In this document: positions 1 to 8,068 of the stretch, piece after piece
Numbering within the stretch: position 1 is the first letter of the stretch
Layout of the letters: every line of letters begins with the position of its first letter
Program-made: the position numbers and the translations under genes
Notes under the pieces: model-generated
Databases searched by the model: none
Told to the model about the DNA's origin: nothing
Seen by the model: only the letters and a program-made list of their open reading frames with translations
Source of the DNA: Sphingomonas sp. 8AM
GTDB taxonomy: Bacteria > Pseudomonadota > Alphaproteobacteria > Sphingomonadales > Sphingomonadaceae
Direction: 5' to 3'
NCBI RefSeq assembly: GCF_902506455.1
Contig: NZ_LR733844.1
Location: 2,059,863-2,110,125, forward strand
DNA length: 50,263 nt

Positions 1-112
1 GGCTTTGCAACATCGTCCCTGCGGCTATACAGCGCGTTCCGTCCCCGGCAACAGCAGGCACGCAGCCCGCCGGGGCGCAAGTGACAGGTCGCGTGTGCAG
101 GTTGGGAATTAC

Positions 113-250
113 ATGACCCGGTTGATTGTCTCCGTCGTCGTGCTGCTGGTGATCGTGGTGGGCGCATTGTTCTTCTTTGCGGGCCGCGCGACCGAGCAGC
201 CGGTCACGCGTGTCGAGAAGGCGGTCGAGCTTGGCAATCTCGCCGGCTAA
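113..250 (+). CDS. Small single-pass membrane peptide (45 aa), unknown function
   Basis: A 45-residue protein: a short N-terminus, one strongly hydrophobic segment (about residues 4-23, rich in Val/Leu/Phe) and a short charged tail. I chose the ATG at 113 because it places the hydrophobic segment at the N-terminus and has a G-rich stretch (GGGA) just upstream. Reading further upstream adds only low-complexity basic residues. Its last 20 bases overlap the likely TTG start of the next gene, which suggests translational coupling. No family recognised; the role is unknown. Confidence 0.5.
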   Translation: MTRLIVSVVVLLVIVVGALFFFAGRATEQPVTRVEKAVELGNLAG

Positions 251-2000
251 ACGCGCCGCGCTGGCCGGCGTCGCGGCGCTCGGCCTCGCGGCGGCGGCGA
301 TCGCGCAGGACCGCCCCGAATCGCTGTTGCCGCCCGGCTTCGGCGATGCGGCCCCGGCGCAGGCGCCGGCTGCACCGCCGGGCCCGGCGGCGACCGCGCC
401 TGCGACTGCGCCGCGCGTGCAGGCGACGACCCCTGCCGGGCCGTTGCCGCCGCTTACATCACTGCCGTTCCCGTCACCGACCGCCAGCCCGACGCCGGTG
501 GCGACGCCGCGCTACGTGCTGCCGTCGTTCGCGCGGCGCTCGCTGGCGGCGGTCGGGGCGGATCAGGGGTTTGTGGGCGAGGCGTTCGGGAGCGCCGACG
601 GGCGCTATGTCGAGCGGCTGATGCGCTATCTGTCGGCCCCCTTGCCGTCGCGGTGGCTGTCGATCGGCCTGCGGCGACTGCTGGTGGCGCAGATCGACAC
701 GCCGGCGCACGTCAATGGTGCCGATTTTGCCGCCGAACGGGCGTGGTTGTTGCTGCGGATGGGCGAATCGGTGTCGGCGCGGGCCGTGGCGCAGGCGGTC
801 GACAGCGACCGCGTGACGCCGAAGCTGCGCGAGGTATGGATGCAGGCCGCGCTCGCGACCGGCGACCCGGCCGGGCTGTGCCCGCTGGCGGCGACCGCGG
901 GGGACAGCGAGCGGGCATGGATCGTGGCGCGCGCGATCTGCGCCGGGCTGACCGGGGCAGGGCGGACGCAACCGCTGATTGCCGACATCCGCCGCCGTCG
1001 CGTGGCGAGCGGGATCGATCTGGCGCTGGCCCAGAAGGTGATGGGCGCGGGGCTCAACAGCCGGCAGGCGGTGACGATCGAATGGGCGCCGGTGGTGCAG
1101 CTGACCGCATGGCGGTTCGGGCTGGCGACCGCGACCGGGGTCGCGGTGCCCGATGAGCTTTACGCCACGGCCGGTCCGCAGGTGCGCGGCTGGCAGGCGC
1201 TGGCACCCGCCGTCCCGCTCACCGACCGCGCCGCCGTGGCGGATCGTGCCGCAGCGCTGGGCGTGTTGTCGAGCGCGGCAATGGTCGACCTCTATGCCGC
1301 GGTCGCCGAGGGCAATGACGCGCCCGCGGCTTTGTCGAATACGGCCGCGACGTTGCGCGACGCTTACGTCGGCAATGACCGCGCGACGCGGATCGCCGCG
1401 ATGGTCAAACTGTGGGAAGCGGCGGAGACGCCCGCGACCCGCTATGCCCGGCTGGTGCTGACCGCACGCGCCGCGGCGCGGCTGCCGGCAAGGGCCAACG
1501 AGGCGCAGGCCGATCGGCTGATCGCATCCATGCTGTCGGCGGGGCTGGATCGCACCGCGCAGCGCTGGCAGGGCGCGGTGCCGGTGGGCAGCGATGGCTG
1601 GGCGATGCTGCTGCTCGCCGATCCGGACGCGATCACGCAACTGTCCGCATCGACGATCACCGATTACGCGCCGCAGGGCGGGCTGGCCGAGCGAAAGCGG
1701 CAATTGTTCTTCGCCGGCATGGCCGGGCTGGGGCGGCTGCCCGCGGCGGCGGTCGACGATCTCGCCGAGAAACTGGCGGTACCGATCGCCCGGCGCAACG
1801 TTTGGACCAGCGCGCTGGAGCGTGCGGCGGGCGAGGGACAGGCGGGCACGGTGCTGCTGCTGGCGGCGGTCGGGATGCAGGCCGATGGCTGGGCGCATGT
1901 GCCGCCGGCGGCGCTGTTCCATATCGTCCGGGCGTTGCGCGCGGTCGGGCTGCACGGCGAGGCGCGGATGATCGCGGCGGAGGCGATCGCGCGGCTGTGA
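231..2000 (+). CDS. Secreted alpha-helical protein of unknown function
   Basis: About 589 residues. The proposed TTG start at 231 gives a basic N-terminus followed by an Ala/Leu-rich stretch ending AIAQ, a convincing signal peptide. A Pro/Ala-rich linker follows (about residues 30-90), then roughly 480 residues rich in Ala, Leu and Arg that look like a helical-repeat fold. I recognise no catalytic motif. The gene overlaps the peptide gene upstream by 20 bases, and its stop overlaps the GTG start of the recombinase downstream (GTGA), so all three are probably co-transcribed. The start is uncertain: TTG at 177 is also in frame but gives a worse signal peptide. Likely periplasmic or surface, by inference. 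Confidence 0.7.
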   Translation: MAISPAKRAALAGVAALGLAAAAIAQDRPESLLPPGFGDAAPAQAPAAPPGPAATAPATAPRVQATTPAGPLPPLTSLPFPSPTASPTPVATPRYVLPSFARRSLAAVGADQGFVGEAFGSADGRYVERLMRYLSAPLPSRWLSIGLRRLLVAQIDTPAHVNGADFAAERAWLLLRMGESVSARAVAQAVDSDRVTPKLREVWMQAALATGDPAGLCPLAATAGDSERAWIVARAICAGLTGAGRTQPLIADIRRRRVASGIDLALAQKVMGAGLNSRQAVTIEWAPVVQLTAWRFGLATATGVAVPDELYATAGPQVRGWQALAPAVPLTDRAAVADRAAALGVLSSAAMVDLYAAVAEGNDAPAALSNTAATLRDAYVGNDRATRIAAMVKLWEAAETPATRYARLVLTARAAARLPARANEAQADRLIASMLSAGLDRTAQRWQGAVPVGSDGWAMLLLADPDAITQLSASTITDYAPQGGLAERKRQLFFAGMAGLGRLPAAAVDDLAEKLAVPIARRNVWTSALERAAGEGQAGTVLLLAAVGMQADGWAHVPPAALFHIVRALRAVGLHGEARMIAAEAIARL

Positions 2001-2893
2001 GCGACGCCGCTGCGATCGACCGCTTCCTGGAAATGATGGCCGCGCAGGCCGGGGCGGCGCAGAACACGCTGGCCGCCTACCGTCGCGACCTGATGCTGGC
2101 GTCGGCCGCGCTCGACGGCGGGCTGGCGGTGGCCGACGGCGCGGCGCTGGAGCGGCTGGCGGATGGCTGGACGGCGCTGTCGAAGGCGACGGTAGCGCGC
2201 AAGGCGGCGGCGCTGCGGCGCTTTTTCGGGTTCCTGATCGACGAGGGCGACCGCGCCGACGATCCCTCACCGGCCTTGCCGCGACCGGGAACGCAGCGCC
2301 GGCTGCCGCGGACGCTGGATCACGGCGATGTCGACCGGCTGTTCGCGGCGATCGACGCGCGGCTGGCGCGCGATCCGGTGATCCCGACCGACCTGCGGCT
2401 CTCGGCGCTCTTCGAGTTGCTGTACGGATCGGGGCTGCGCGCGACCGAACTGGTCTCGCTGCCGCGCGGCGCGATCCATCCCGACCGGCCGTTCCTGATC
2501 CTGAAGGGCAAGGGCGGGCGCGAGCGGCTGGTGCCGATCTCGGACCGCGCGCGCGCGGCGGTGGCGGCGTGGCGCGCGCATGTCGCCACCGATCGCCCGT
2601 TCCTGTTTCCGTCGGGCGCGACGCATATCTCACGCGTGCGGCTGTTCCAGCTCGTGCGCGCGCTCGCCGCCGAGGCGGGGATCGCGCCGGAGCGGATCAG
2701 CCCGCACGTCCTGCGTCACGCCTTCGCGACGCACCTGCTGGAAGGCGGCGCGGACCTGCGCGCGCTGCAGACGATGCTGGGCCATGCCGATATCGCGACC
2801 ACCGAAATCTACACGCATGTCGACAGCAGCCGGCTGGTCGAGCTGGTCAACGAGCGTCACCCGCTCGTTGACGCGTTGCGAAAGCGCGCCTAG
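1997..2893 (+). CDS. xerD: Xer-family tyrosine site-specific recombinase
   Basis: A 298-residue recombinase of the usual XerC/XerD length. It has an N-terminal SAM-like core-binding domain (about residues 5-85) and a C-terminal catalytic domain with the full active-site set visible: R148 (GLRATEL), K172, H237 and R240 (HVLRH), H263 (LGH) and nucleophile Y272 (IYTHV). Xer enzymes resolve chromosome dimers at dif near the terminus, working with FtsK. The GTG start at 1997 overlaps the preceding stop. I favour XerD over XerC from the protein as a whole and its position before accA, but XerC/XerD assignment in alphaproteobacteria from one sequence is not firm. Confidence 0.88.
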   Translation: MSDAAAIDRFLEMMAAQAGAAQNTLAAYRRDLMLASAALDGGLAVADGAALERLADGWTALSKATVARKAAALRRFFGFLIDEGDRADDPSPALPRPGTQRRLPRTLDHGDVDRLFAAIDARLARDPVIPTDLRLSALFELLYGSGLRATELVSLPRGAIHPDRPFLILKGKGGRERLVPISDRARAAVAAWRAHVATDRPFLFPSGATHISRVRLFQLVRALAAEAGIAPERISPHVLRHAFATHLLEGGADLRALQTMLGHADIATTEIYTHVDSSRLVELVNERHPLVDALRKRA

Positions 2894-2902
2894 CTGCGCC
2901 CG

Positions 2903-3853
2903 ATGCGAATTTTCCTCGACTTCGAGAAGCCCATTGCCGAGCTGCAGGCGCGCATCGACGAACTGCGCGAGACCGGCGCCGAGGGCACCGTCGACATTTC
3001 CGCCGAGATCGCCAAGCTGCAGGCGAAGTCGGACAAGCTGCTGAAGGACACGTTCGGCAAGCTGTCGCCATGGCAGAAGACGCAGGTCGCGCGTCATCCC
3101 GAGCGGCCGCACTTCAAGCATTATGTCGCCGGGTTGTTCGACGAGTTCGTGCCGCTGGCCGGTGACCGCGCGTTCGGCGACGATCAGGCGATCCTCGGCG
3201 GCTTCGCCACGTTCCGCGGGCAGCGTGTGATGGTGCTGGGCCACGAAAAGGGCGACGATACCGCCAGCCGGCTGCGCCACAATTTCGGGATGGGCAAGCC
3301 GGAGGGCTATCGCAAGGCGATCCGGTTGCTGGAGCTGGCGGATCGTTTCGGGCTGCCGGTGGTGACGCTGGTCGATACGTCCGGCGCGTTTCCGGGCATC
3401 CAGGCCGAGGAACGCGGGCAGGCGGAGGCCATCGCGCGTTCGACCGAAGCGTGCCTCGCGCTCGGCGTGCCGATGGTGGCGGCAGTGGTCGGCGAGGGCG
3501 GCTCGGGCGGTGCGATCGCGCTGGCGAGCGGCAATCGCGTGCTGATGTTCGAACATGCGGTCTATTCGGTGATCTCCCCCGAGGGCTGCGCCTCGATCCT
3601 GTGGCGGACCGGCGACAAGGCGCCCGATGCGGCCGAGGCGATGAAGGTGACCGCGCAGGACCTGAAGGCGCTGGGCGTGATCGACGCGATCGTGCCCGAG
3701 CCGCTGGGCGGCGCGCACCGCGACCGCGACGGCGCAATCCGTGCGCTGGGCGATTGCATCGAGCGGATGCTGCGCGATCTCGCGCCACTGACCCCCGACG
3801 CGCTGCGGCAGGATCGGCGCGGGAAGTTCCTGAAGATGGGCCGGGTCGGCTAG
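2903..3853 (+). CDS. accA: Acetyl-CoA carboxylase carboxyltransferase subunit alpha
   Basis: A 316-residue protein matching AccA over its full usual length. With AccD it forms the carboxyltransferase that moves CO2 from carboxybiotin to acetyl-CoA, giving malonyl-CoA for fatty-acid synthesis. Visible features are the N-terminal helical region ([15 protein letters not shown]), the crotonase-like carboxyltransferase core with [11 protein letters not shown], the glycine-rich oxyanion segment [10 protein letters not shown] near residue 200, and [14 protein letters not shown]. The ATG at 2903 lies only 9 bases after xerD, so the two are probably co-transcribed. A strong hairpin follows the stop. 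Confidence 0.97.
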   Translation: MRIFLDFEKPIAELQARIDELRETGAEGTVDISAEIAKLQAKSDKLLKDTFGKLSPWQKTQVARHPERPHFKHYVAGLFDEFVPLAGDRAFGDDQAILGGFATFRGQRVMVLGHEKGDDTASRLRHNFGMGKPEGYRKAIRLLELADRFGLPVVTLVDTSGAFPGIQAEERGQAEAIARSTEACLALGVPMVAAVVGEGGSGGAIALASGNRVLMFEHAVYSVISPEGCASILWRTGDKAPDAAEAMKVTAQDLKALGVIDAIVPEPLGGAHRDRDGAIRALGDCIERMLRDLAPLTPDALRQDRRGKFLKMGRVG

Positions 3854-3878
3854 CCGGCGGTCTGGGTGCGACAAAGCA

Positions 3879-3910
3879 ACGGGCGGCGGGACCATCGTCC
3901 CGCCGCCCGT
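3879..3910. terminator. Perfect 14-bp hairpin between convergent accA and Flp pilin genes
   Basis: Arms at 3879-3892 and 3897-3910 are exact reverse complements (ACGGGCGGCGGGAC on the left) around a CATC loop. It lies between the accA stop and the pilin stop, so it could serve both strands. There is no clean U-tract on the plus side (CTTCC); the minus side runs into TTGCTTTGTC. Confidence 0.75.
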
Positions 3911-3933
3911 CTTCCATCCGTCAGCAGCGAAGA

Positions 3934-4098
3934 TTAGTTGGCCATCTTCGTCTGGACGTTGGTGAAGGTGGTGTTCAGCTGCGTGCCGATGCCACGGATC
4001 GCGGCGATCGCGGCAACCGCGATCAGAGCGGCGATCAGGCCGTATTCGATCGCGGTCGCGCCCTTGCTGTTCTTCAGGAACGTGCGAATCTTCTGCAT
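3934..4098 (-). CDS. Flp family type IVb pilin
   Basis: A 54-residue prepilin: short basic leader (MQKIRTFLKNSKG), then ATAIEYGLIAALIAVAAIAAI, the hallmark Flp pilin core with its conserved Glu and Tyr after the cleavage site, then a short polar tail. Flp pilins assemble into Tad-type pili after processing by a CpaA/TadV peptidase. I chose the ATG at 4098 because GGAGAT sits at a good distance upstream on the minus strand; an ATG six codons earlier lacks this. No tad/cpa assembly genes are in the window. Confidence 0.9.
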   Translation of the reverse strand: MQKIRTFLKNSKGATAIEYGLIAALIAVAAIAAIRGIGTQLNTTFTNVQTKMAN

Positions 4099-4387
4099 GT
4101 CGATCTCCAGTAACAAGCTAAATTTCTGTACCCGCCGACGTCCCGTTCAGGTCCATCAAGGGCGGTTCTAGGAGGGCAGGGTTGATAAACGCTTAAGTGA
4201 GAACATATGTTTTTGTTCAGTAACTTGGGGCAAAGCTGCACCACGCGTTTTCGGCGCGGTTGCCGGCCGCGATGCTGGCGCCGGGTGCCTTGCTCCCGCG
4301 TCCACGCACACGGAAGCAAAGGTGGCGAGGGCGGGGTTGCGCGATCAACCTGCAAGGACGGAGCGACGTCGCCCCCTGCGGTCGAGG

Positions 4388-4606
4388 TTAGCGCACCGCT
4401 GTCAGCGAAGTATTGATCGAGGCGAAGATGTCGGAGACCGGATGCCCGATCGCTGACATCCCGCCGACGGCGCTGAGCGCGATCAGGGCGACGATCAGCC
4501 CATATTCGACCGCGGTCGCGCCGCGCGTCTGCCCGGCGATCGCACGAAGCAGAACAGCGAGCGGACGAGAGGCGGCTGGACGTGGCATGGTCCGCAGGAT
4601 AGCCAA
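4388..4606 (-). CDS. Second, divergent Flp family pilin
   Basis: A 72-residue Flp pilin with a longer basic leader, then GATAVEYGLIVALIALSAVGGM, carrying the conserved Glu-Tyr pair. The tail (VSDIFASINTSL) resembles that of the pilin downstream. It lies on the same strand as the first pilin, separated by about 290 bases with no other gene. An alternative start at 4588 would give a 66-residue protein with a more usual leader. Possibly a minor pilin; that is inference. Confidence 0.8.
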   Translation of the reverse strand: MAILRTMPRPAASRPLAVLLRAIAGQTRGATAVEYGLIVALIALSAVGGMSAIGHPVSDIFASINTSLTAVR

Positions 4607-4633
4607 GAGGGGTTAAGGAAGGATCGAAATCCG

Positions 4634-5020
4634 ATGCTGGTGGTCGCCGCGGCCTTGATCGACCGGGAGGGGCGCTGCCTGATGCAGCAGCGACCGCGCG
4701 ACCGACGCCATGGCGGGCTGTGGGAGTTTCCCGGCGGCAAGGTCGAGCCCGGCGAACATCCCGCCGCCGCGCTGGTCCGCGAACTGGATGAGGAACTCGC
4801 GATTCATGTCGCTGCCGACGCGCTCGATCCGCTGGGGTTTGCCACCGACATGCCGGTGACGATGCTGCTCTATCGCTGCACCGCCTGGCACGGAACGCCA
4901 CGGGCGCTGGCGGCGGAGGCGCTGTGCTGGGAGCGGCCGGCAGCGCTCGCGCGGTTGCCGATGCCGCCGGTCGACGTGCCGCTGCTGGCGACGCTTGCCC
5001 GCGCCCTGTCGGACGGCTAG
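4634..5020 (+). CDS. mutT: Nudix hydrolase, MutT-type (8-oxo-dGTP diphosphatase)
   Basis: A 128-residue protein. MutT hydrolyses 8-oxo-dGTP and keeps oxidised guanine out of DNA. The Nudix box is clear at about residues 37-60: GGKVEPGE, seven residues, then RELDEEL. The final Gly of the consensus (EExG) is Ala here; the metal-binding Glu residues are intact. ATG at 4634, 27 bases from the divergent pilin gene. The cobalamin riboswitch starts about 10 bases after its stop. Substrate is inferred from the similarity to MutT (GLWEFPGGK) and could be another nucleotide. Confidence 0.85.
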   Translation: MLVVAAALIDREGRCLMQQRPRDRRHGGLWEFPGGKVEPGEHPAAALVRELDEELAIHVAADALDPLGFATDMPVTMLLYRCTAWHGTPRALAAEALCWERPAALARLPMPPVDVPLLATLARALSDG

Positions 5021-5029
5021 GCCGCTCAG

Positions 5030-5186
5030 GCGATCAGGAAAGGGAATCCGGTAGGCAACGATCCGGAGCTGCCCCCGCAACTGTGACCGGCGAGCCGCTC
5101 GCCCCCTGCGTGCCACTGGACCGTTCGCGATCCGGGAAGGCCGGGCGATGGTGACGACCCGGGAGCCAGGAAACCTGCCGGATCGC
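5030..5186 (+). promoter_or_regulatory. Cobalamin (AdoCbl) riboswitch
   Basis: All the class landmarks are present in order: AGGGAATCCGGT, then CCGGAGCTGCCCCCGCAACTG (about 5061-5081), GCCACTGG, CGGGAAGG, GACCCGGGAG, and the B12 box GCCAGGAAACCTGCC at 5165-5179. GCGATC at 5030-5035 is complementary to GATCGC at 5181-5186 and can close P1. About 90 bases separate it from the substrate-binding protein gene, room for the expression platform. It should shut off the downstream ABC operon when cobalamin is plentiful. Confidence 0.95.
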
Positions 5187-5276
5187 GGTTGTCCTTCGCG
5201 CGGACGGGGTGTGCCGGGCGATCGGGAACTTTCCCGCGCGACGACGAACAGGTCGGGTCGGCGTGAGGACAATGGA

Positions 5277-6107
5277 GTGAGCGACATTTATTCCCGCATC
5301 GCGCGCGGGGCAGCGATCGCGCTGGCCATGCCGGTGCTGATCGGGGCCGCGCCCGCGCGCGAACCGCGCGTGGTGTCGATCAACCCCTGCCTCGACGCGA
5401 TCCTGATGACGGTCGCGGACCCGGCGCAGATCGCCGCGGTCAGCCATTATTCGCACGATCCGCGCGCCACCTCGGTTCCGCTGGCCTGGGCGCGGCGCTT
5501 CCCGGCGACCTCGGGCACTGCCGAGGAGGTGGTGGCGCTGCGCCCGGATCTGGTGGTGGCGAGCGGGCATGTCGCGCCGGCGACCGTCGCGGCGCTGACG
5601 CGGATGCACATCCGGTTGCAGCAATTCGACTTGCCCGCGTCGATCGCGGAGAGCGCGCAGCAGGTGCGCGACCTGGCCGCGGCCGTCGGGCATCCCGCAC
5701 GCGGTGCGGCGCTCGCAAGGCGGATCACCGCTGCGGCGCAAGCGGCAACGGTGCCGCCGCTGTCCGCGCTGATCTTCGGGCCGGGCGGCCTCGTCCCGGG
5801 CGCGGGGACGCTGCCCGACGAGATGCTGCGCCGCGCCGGCTTCCGAAACGCCAGCGCCGGCTATGGGCTGAAGCGGTGGGACGTCCTGCCGCTGGAATAC
5901 CTGCTCGCCGATCCGCCCCGCGTCGTGCTGTCGGTTGCCGCCGCGCAAGGGGCGGCAGAGCGGATGGAGCGGCACCGCGCGTTGCGGCGGCTCGGGACGC
6001 GGGTGACGATCGCCCCGTTCGCGGGACGGCTGATGAATTGCGGCGGGCCGACAATCGTCGATGCGATGGCGCGGCTGCGCGCCGTGCGCGCGCAGGTCGC
6101 GGCATGA
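5277..6107 (+). CDS. btuF: Periplasmic cobalamin-binding protein of ABC transporter (BtuF-like)
   Basis: A 276-residue protein with a signal peptide (IARGAAIALAMPVLIGAAPA) and the two-lobed helical-backbone binding-protein pattern: RVVSINPCLDAILM near the N-terminus, GTAEEVVALRPDLVVASG in the first lobe, and a C-terminal NCGGPTIVDAMARLR. It would deliver cobalamin to BtuCD. The GTG at 5277 is preceded by GAGGA at good spacing. The reading frame is open further upstream, but that part lies inside the riboswitch. The family also binds iron-siderophores; the riboswitch is the main reason for assigning cobalamin. Confidence 0.88.
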   Translation: MSDIYSRIARGAAIALAMPVLIGAAPAREPRVVSINPCLDAILMTVADPAQIAAVSHYSHDPRATSVPLAWARRFPATSGTAEEVVALRPDLVVASGHVAPATVAALTRMHIRLQQFDLPASIAESAQQVRDLAAAVGHPARGAALARRITAAAQAATVPPLSALIFGPGGLVPGAGTLPDEMLRRAGFRNASAGYGLKRWDVLPLEYLLADPPRVVLSVAAAQGAAERMERHRALRRLGTRVTIAPFAGRLMNCGGPTIVDAMARLRAVRAQVAA

Positions 6108-7069
6108 TGCCGCGCGCGACGATGCTGCTGGCAGCGGGCGTGCTGCTCGCCGCCATGCTGTCGGTGGCGGCGGGCAAGGTGTGGGTGCCGCTAGACGCCT
6201 GGACCGCCGCCGACCCGCGTTCGATCATCATCGTCGAGTTGCGGCTGCCGCGGACGATCCTTGCGCTTGCGGTGGGCGCGGCGCTTGGCATGTCCGGGGC
6301 CGCGATGCAGGGCTATTTGCGCAACCCGCTCGCCGATCCGGGGCTGTTCGGCGTGTCATCGGGGGCGGCGTTTGGCGCGGTGTGCTCGCTGTATTTCGGG
6401 TATGCGGCGCAGACGTGGCTGCTGCCCGGTTTCGCGCTGGCCGGCGCGGCCGCGACGATGGCGGCGCTGGCGCTGATTGCCGGGCGCTCGGGCAGCCTGA
6501 TCCTCTTCACGCTCGCCGGGATGATCCTGACCAGCATCACCGGCTCGCTGACCGCGCTGGCGCTCAGCCTCGCGCCGACGCCGTTCGCAGCGTCGGAGAT
6601 CATGACATGGCTGATGGGCGCGCTGACCGACCGGAGCTGGAACGAGGTGGCGGTGTCGGTGCCGCTGATCGTGCTGGGGATGATGGTGCTGGCGCGGACC
6701 GCGCGCTCGCTGGATGCGCTGACGCTCGGCGAGCAGGCGGCGCGCTCGATGGGCGTCGATCCGCGACGGTTGCAGCTGGCGGTGACCGTCGGGGTCGCGC
6801 TGACGGTCGGTGCCTCGGTGGCCGCGGCGGGGGTGATCGGGTTCGTCGGGCTGATCGTGCCGCACCTCGTCCGGCCGTTCGCCGGCCACCGGCCGTCGGC
6901 GACGCTGTTGCCCGCGGCGTTGGGCGGGGCGTTGCTGCTGACGGTCGCCGACAGCCTCGTGCGGCTGGCGCCGACGGTCAGCGAACTGCGACTCGGGATC
7001 GCGATGTCGATGCTCGGGGGGCCGTTCTTTCTTTACCTGTTGATTTCGATGCGGAGGCGGCTGGCATGA
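6104..7069 (+). CDS. btuC: Cobalamin ABC transporter permease (BtuC/FecCD family)
   Basis: A 321-residue, very hydrophobic protein of the FecCD permease family, expected to span the inner membrane about ten times as a homodimer. Family signatures visible are ELRLPRTILALAVGAALGMSGAAMQGYLRNPLADPGLFGVSSGAA and, near the C-terminus, VGFVGLIVPHLVRPFAGH-like sequence (FVGLIVPHLVRPFAGHRPS). The ATG overlaps the btuF stop (ATGA), indicating translational coupling. Confidence 0.93.
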   Translation: MMPRATMLLAAGVLLAAMLSVAAGKVWVPLDAWTAADPRSIIIVELRLPRTILALAVGAALGMSGAAMQGYLRNPLADPGLFGVSSGAAFGAVCSLYFGYAAQTWLLPGFALAGAAATMAALALIAGRSGSLILFTLAGMILTSITGSLTALALSLAPTPFAASEIMTWLMGALTDRSWNEVAVSVPLIVLGMMVLARTARSLDALTLGEQAARSMGVDPRRLQLAVTVGVALTVGASVAAAGVIGFVGLIVPHLVRPFAGHRPSATLLPAALGGALLLTVADSLVRLAPTVSELRLGIAMSMLGGPFFLYLLISMRRRLA

Positions 7070-7842
7070 GCGTGCTGGCGGCCGAGGGCGTCTCGCTGGC
7101 GCTGGGCGGGAAGACGGTCCTTCATTCGGTCGACGCGGCGTTTGCGGGCGGGCGCGTCACCGCGCTGCTCGGCCCGAACGGTGCGGGGAAGAGCAGCCTG
7201 CTGGCGTGTCTCGCCGGGCTGCACGCGCCGGTGGCCGGGCGGGCGTCGCTGGACTCGGTCGACGTGCGCGCCTTGTCGGCGCAGGCGCGCGCGCGGCGGA
7301 TCGGCTTCCTGCCGCAGGCGGCCGACGTGCACTGGAACATCGACGTCGCAACACTGGTGGGGCTGGGGCGGCTGCCGTGGCGCGGACGCTGGGGCGAGAC
7401 GGCAGCGGACCGCGCCGCGGTCGAGGCCGCGCTGGCGGCGACCGGCATGACCGGGTTCGCGCGGCGCGGGGTCGAGCATCTGTCGGGCGGCGAGCGCGCA
7501 CGCGCGTTGCTGGCGCGGGTGCTGGCCGGGCAACCCGAATGGCTGCTCGCCGATGAGCCGCTCGCCAGCCTCGACCCCGCGCATCAGCTGGAGGTCGGCG
7601 CGCAGCTGCGCGCGGTGGCGCGGGGCGGCAGCGGGGTGGTGCTGGTGGTGCACGACCTCAATCTGGCGGCGCGGCTGGCCGACGATGTCGTGCTGTTGCG
7701 CGACGGGCGGGTGGTCGCGGCGGGAGCGGCGGAGGACGTGCTGACCGCCGCGCTGGTCGGCGAGACCTATGGGCTGACGGTGGAGGCCGGCGTTACTGCG
7801 ACGGGGCAGCGCTACATCGTTCCGGTGGGGCGGCCCGGTTGA
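7066..7842 (+). CDS. btuD: Cobalamin ABC transporter ATP-binding protein (BtuD-like)
   Basis: A 258-residue ATPase. Walker A GPNGAGKSS, Q-loop FLPQA, signature LSGGE, Walker B LLADEP, D-loop SLDP and switch His in VVHD are all present and in order. It would power import through BtuC. The ATG overlaps the btuC stop (ATGA). The operon encodes only inner-membrane and periplasmic parts; no btuB receptor gene is nearby. Confidence 0.93.
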   Translation: MSVLAAEGVSLALGGKTVLHSVDAAFAGGRVTALLGPNGAGKSSLLACLAGLHAPVAGRASLDSVDVRALSAQARARRIGFLPQAADVHWNIDVATLVGLGRLPWRGRWGETAADRAAVEAALAATGMTGFARRGVEHLSGGERARALLARVLAGQPEWLLADEPLASLDPAHQLEVGAQLRAVARGGSGVVLVVHDLNLAARLADDVVLLRDGRVVAAGAAEDVLTAALVGETYGLTVEAGVTATGQRYIVPVGRPG

Positions 7843-7852
7843 CGCGGGCCGC

Positions 7853-7926
7853 TGGAGGCGCGACCGGGAATCGAACCCGGGTGCAAGGATTTGCAGTCCT
7901 CTGCGTCACCACTCCGCCATCGCGCC
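7853..7926 (-). tRNA. tRNA-Cys (GCA)
   Basis: On the minus strand the sequence folds as a 74-nt tRNA with encoded CCA: acceptor GGCGCGA pairs with TCGCGCC, the anticodon stem GAGGA/TCCTT encloses loop CTGCAAA with anticodon GCA, and the T arm CCGGG-TTCGATT-CCCGG is canonical. It lies 10 bases after btuD and is convergent with it. Confidence 0.96.
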
Positions 7927-8068
7927 TCGAGGCCGGTGAGGGCGCGCAGATGCGGGCAGGGCGGCATGATGTCAAGCCGCCGATTGCAATGTGTGTTCCG
8001 CGCGCGATACAAGCCCGTTGGCGCAACGTGTGTTGCATCGATAAAACAGCTATGCCACAGGACGGCTC

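Noticed and set aside
474..2633. Long minus-strand open frame opposite the secreted protein and xerD genes
   Set aside because: Arg/Pro/Ala-rich with no domain; a shadow of high-GC coding on the plus strand, where xerD has all its catalytic residues.
5148..5276. Upstream extension of the BtuF-like protein
   Set aside because: Lies within the riboswitch and its expression platform; the GTG at 5277 has a ribosome site and leads straight into the signal peptide.
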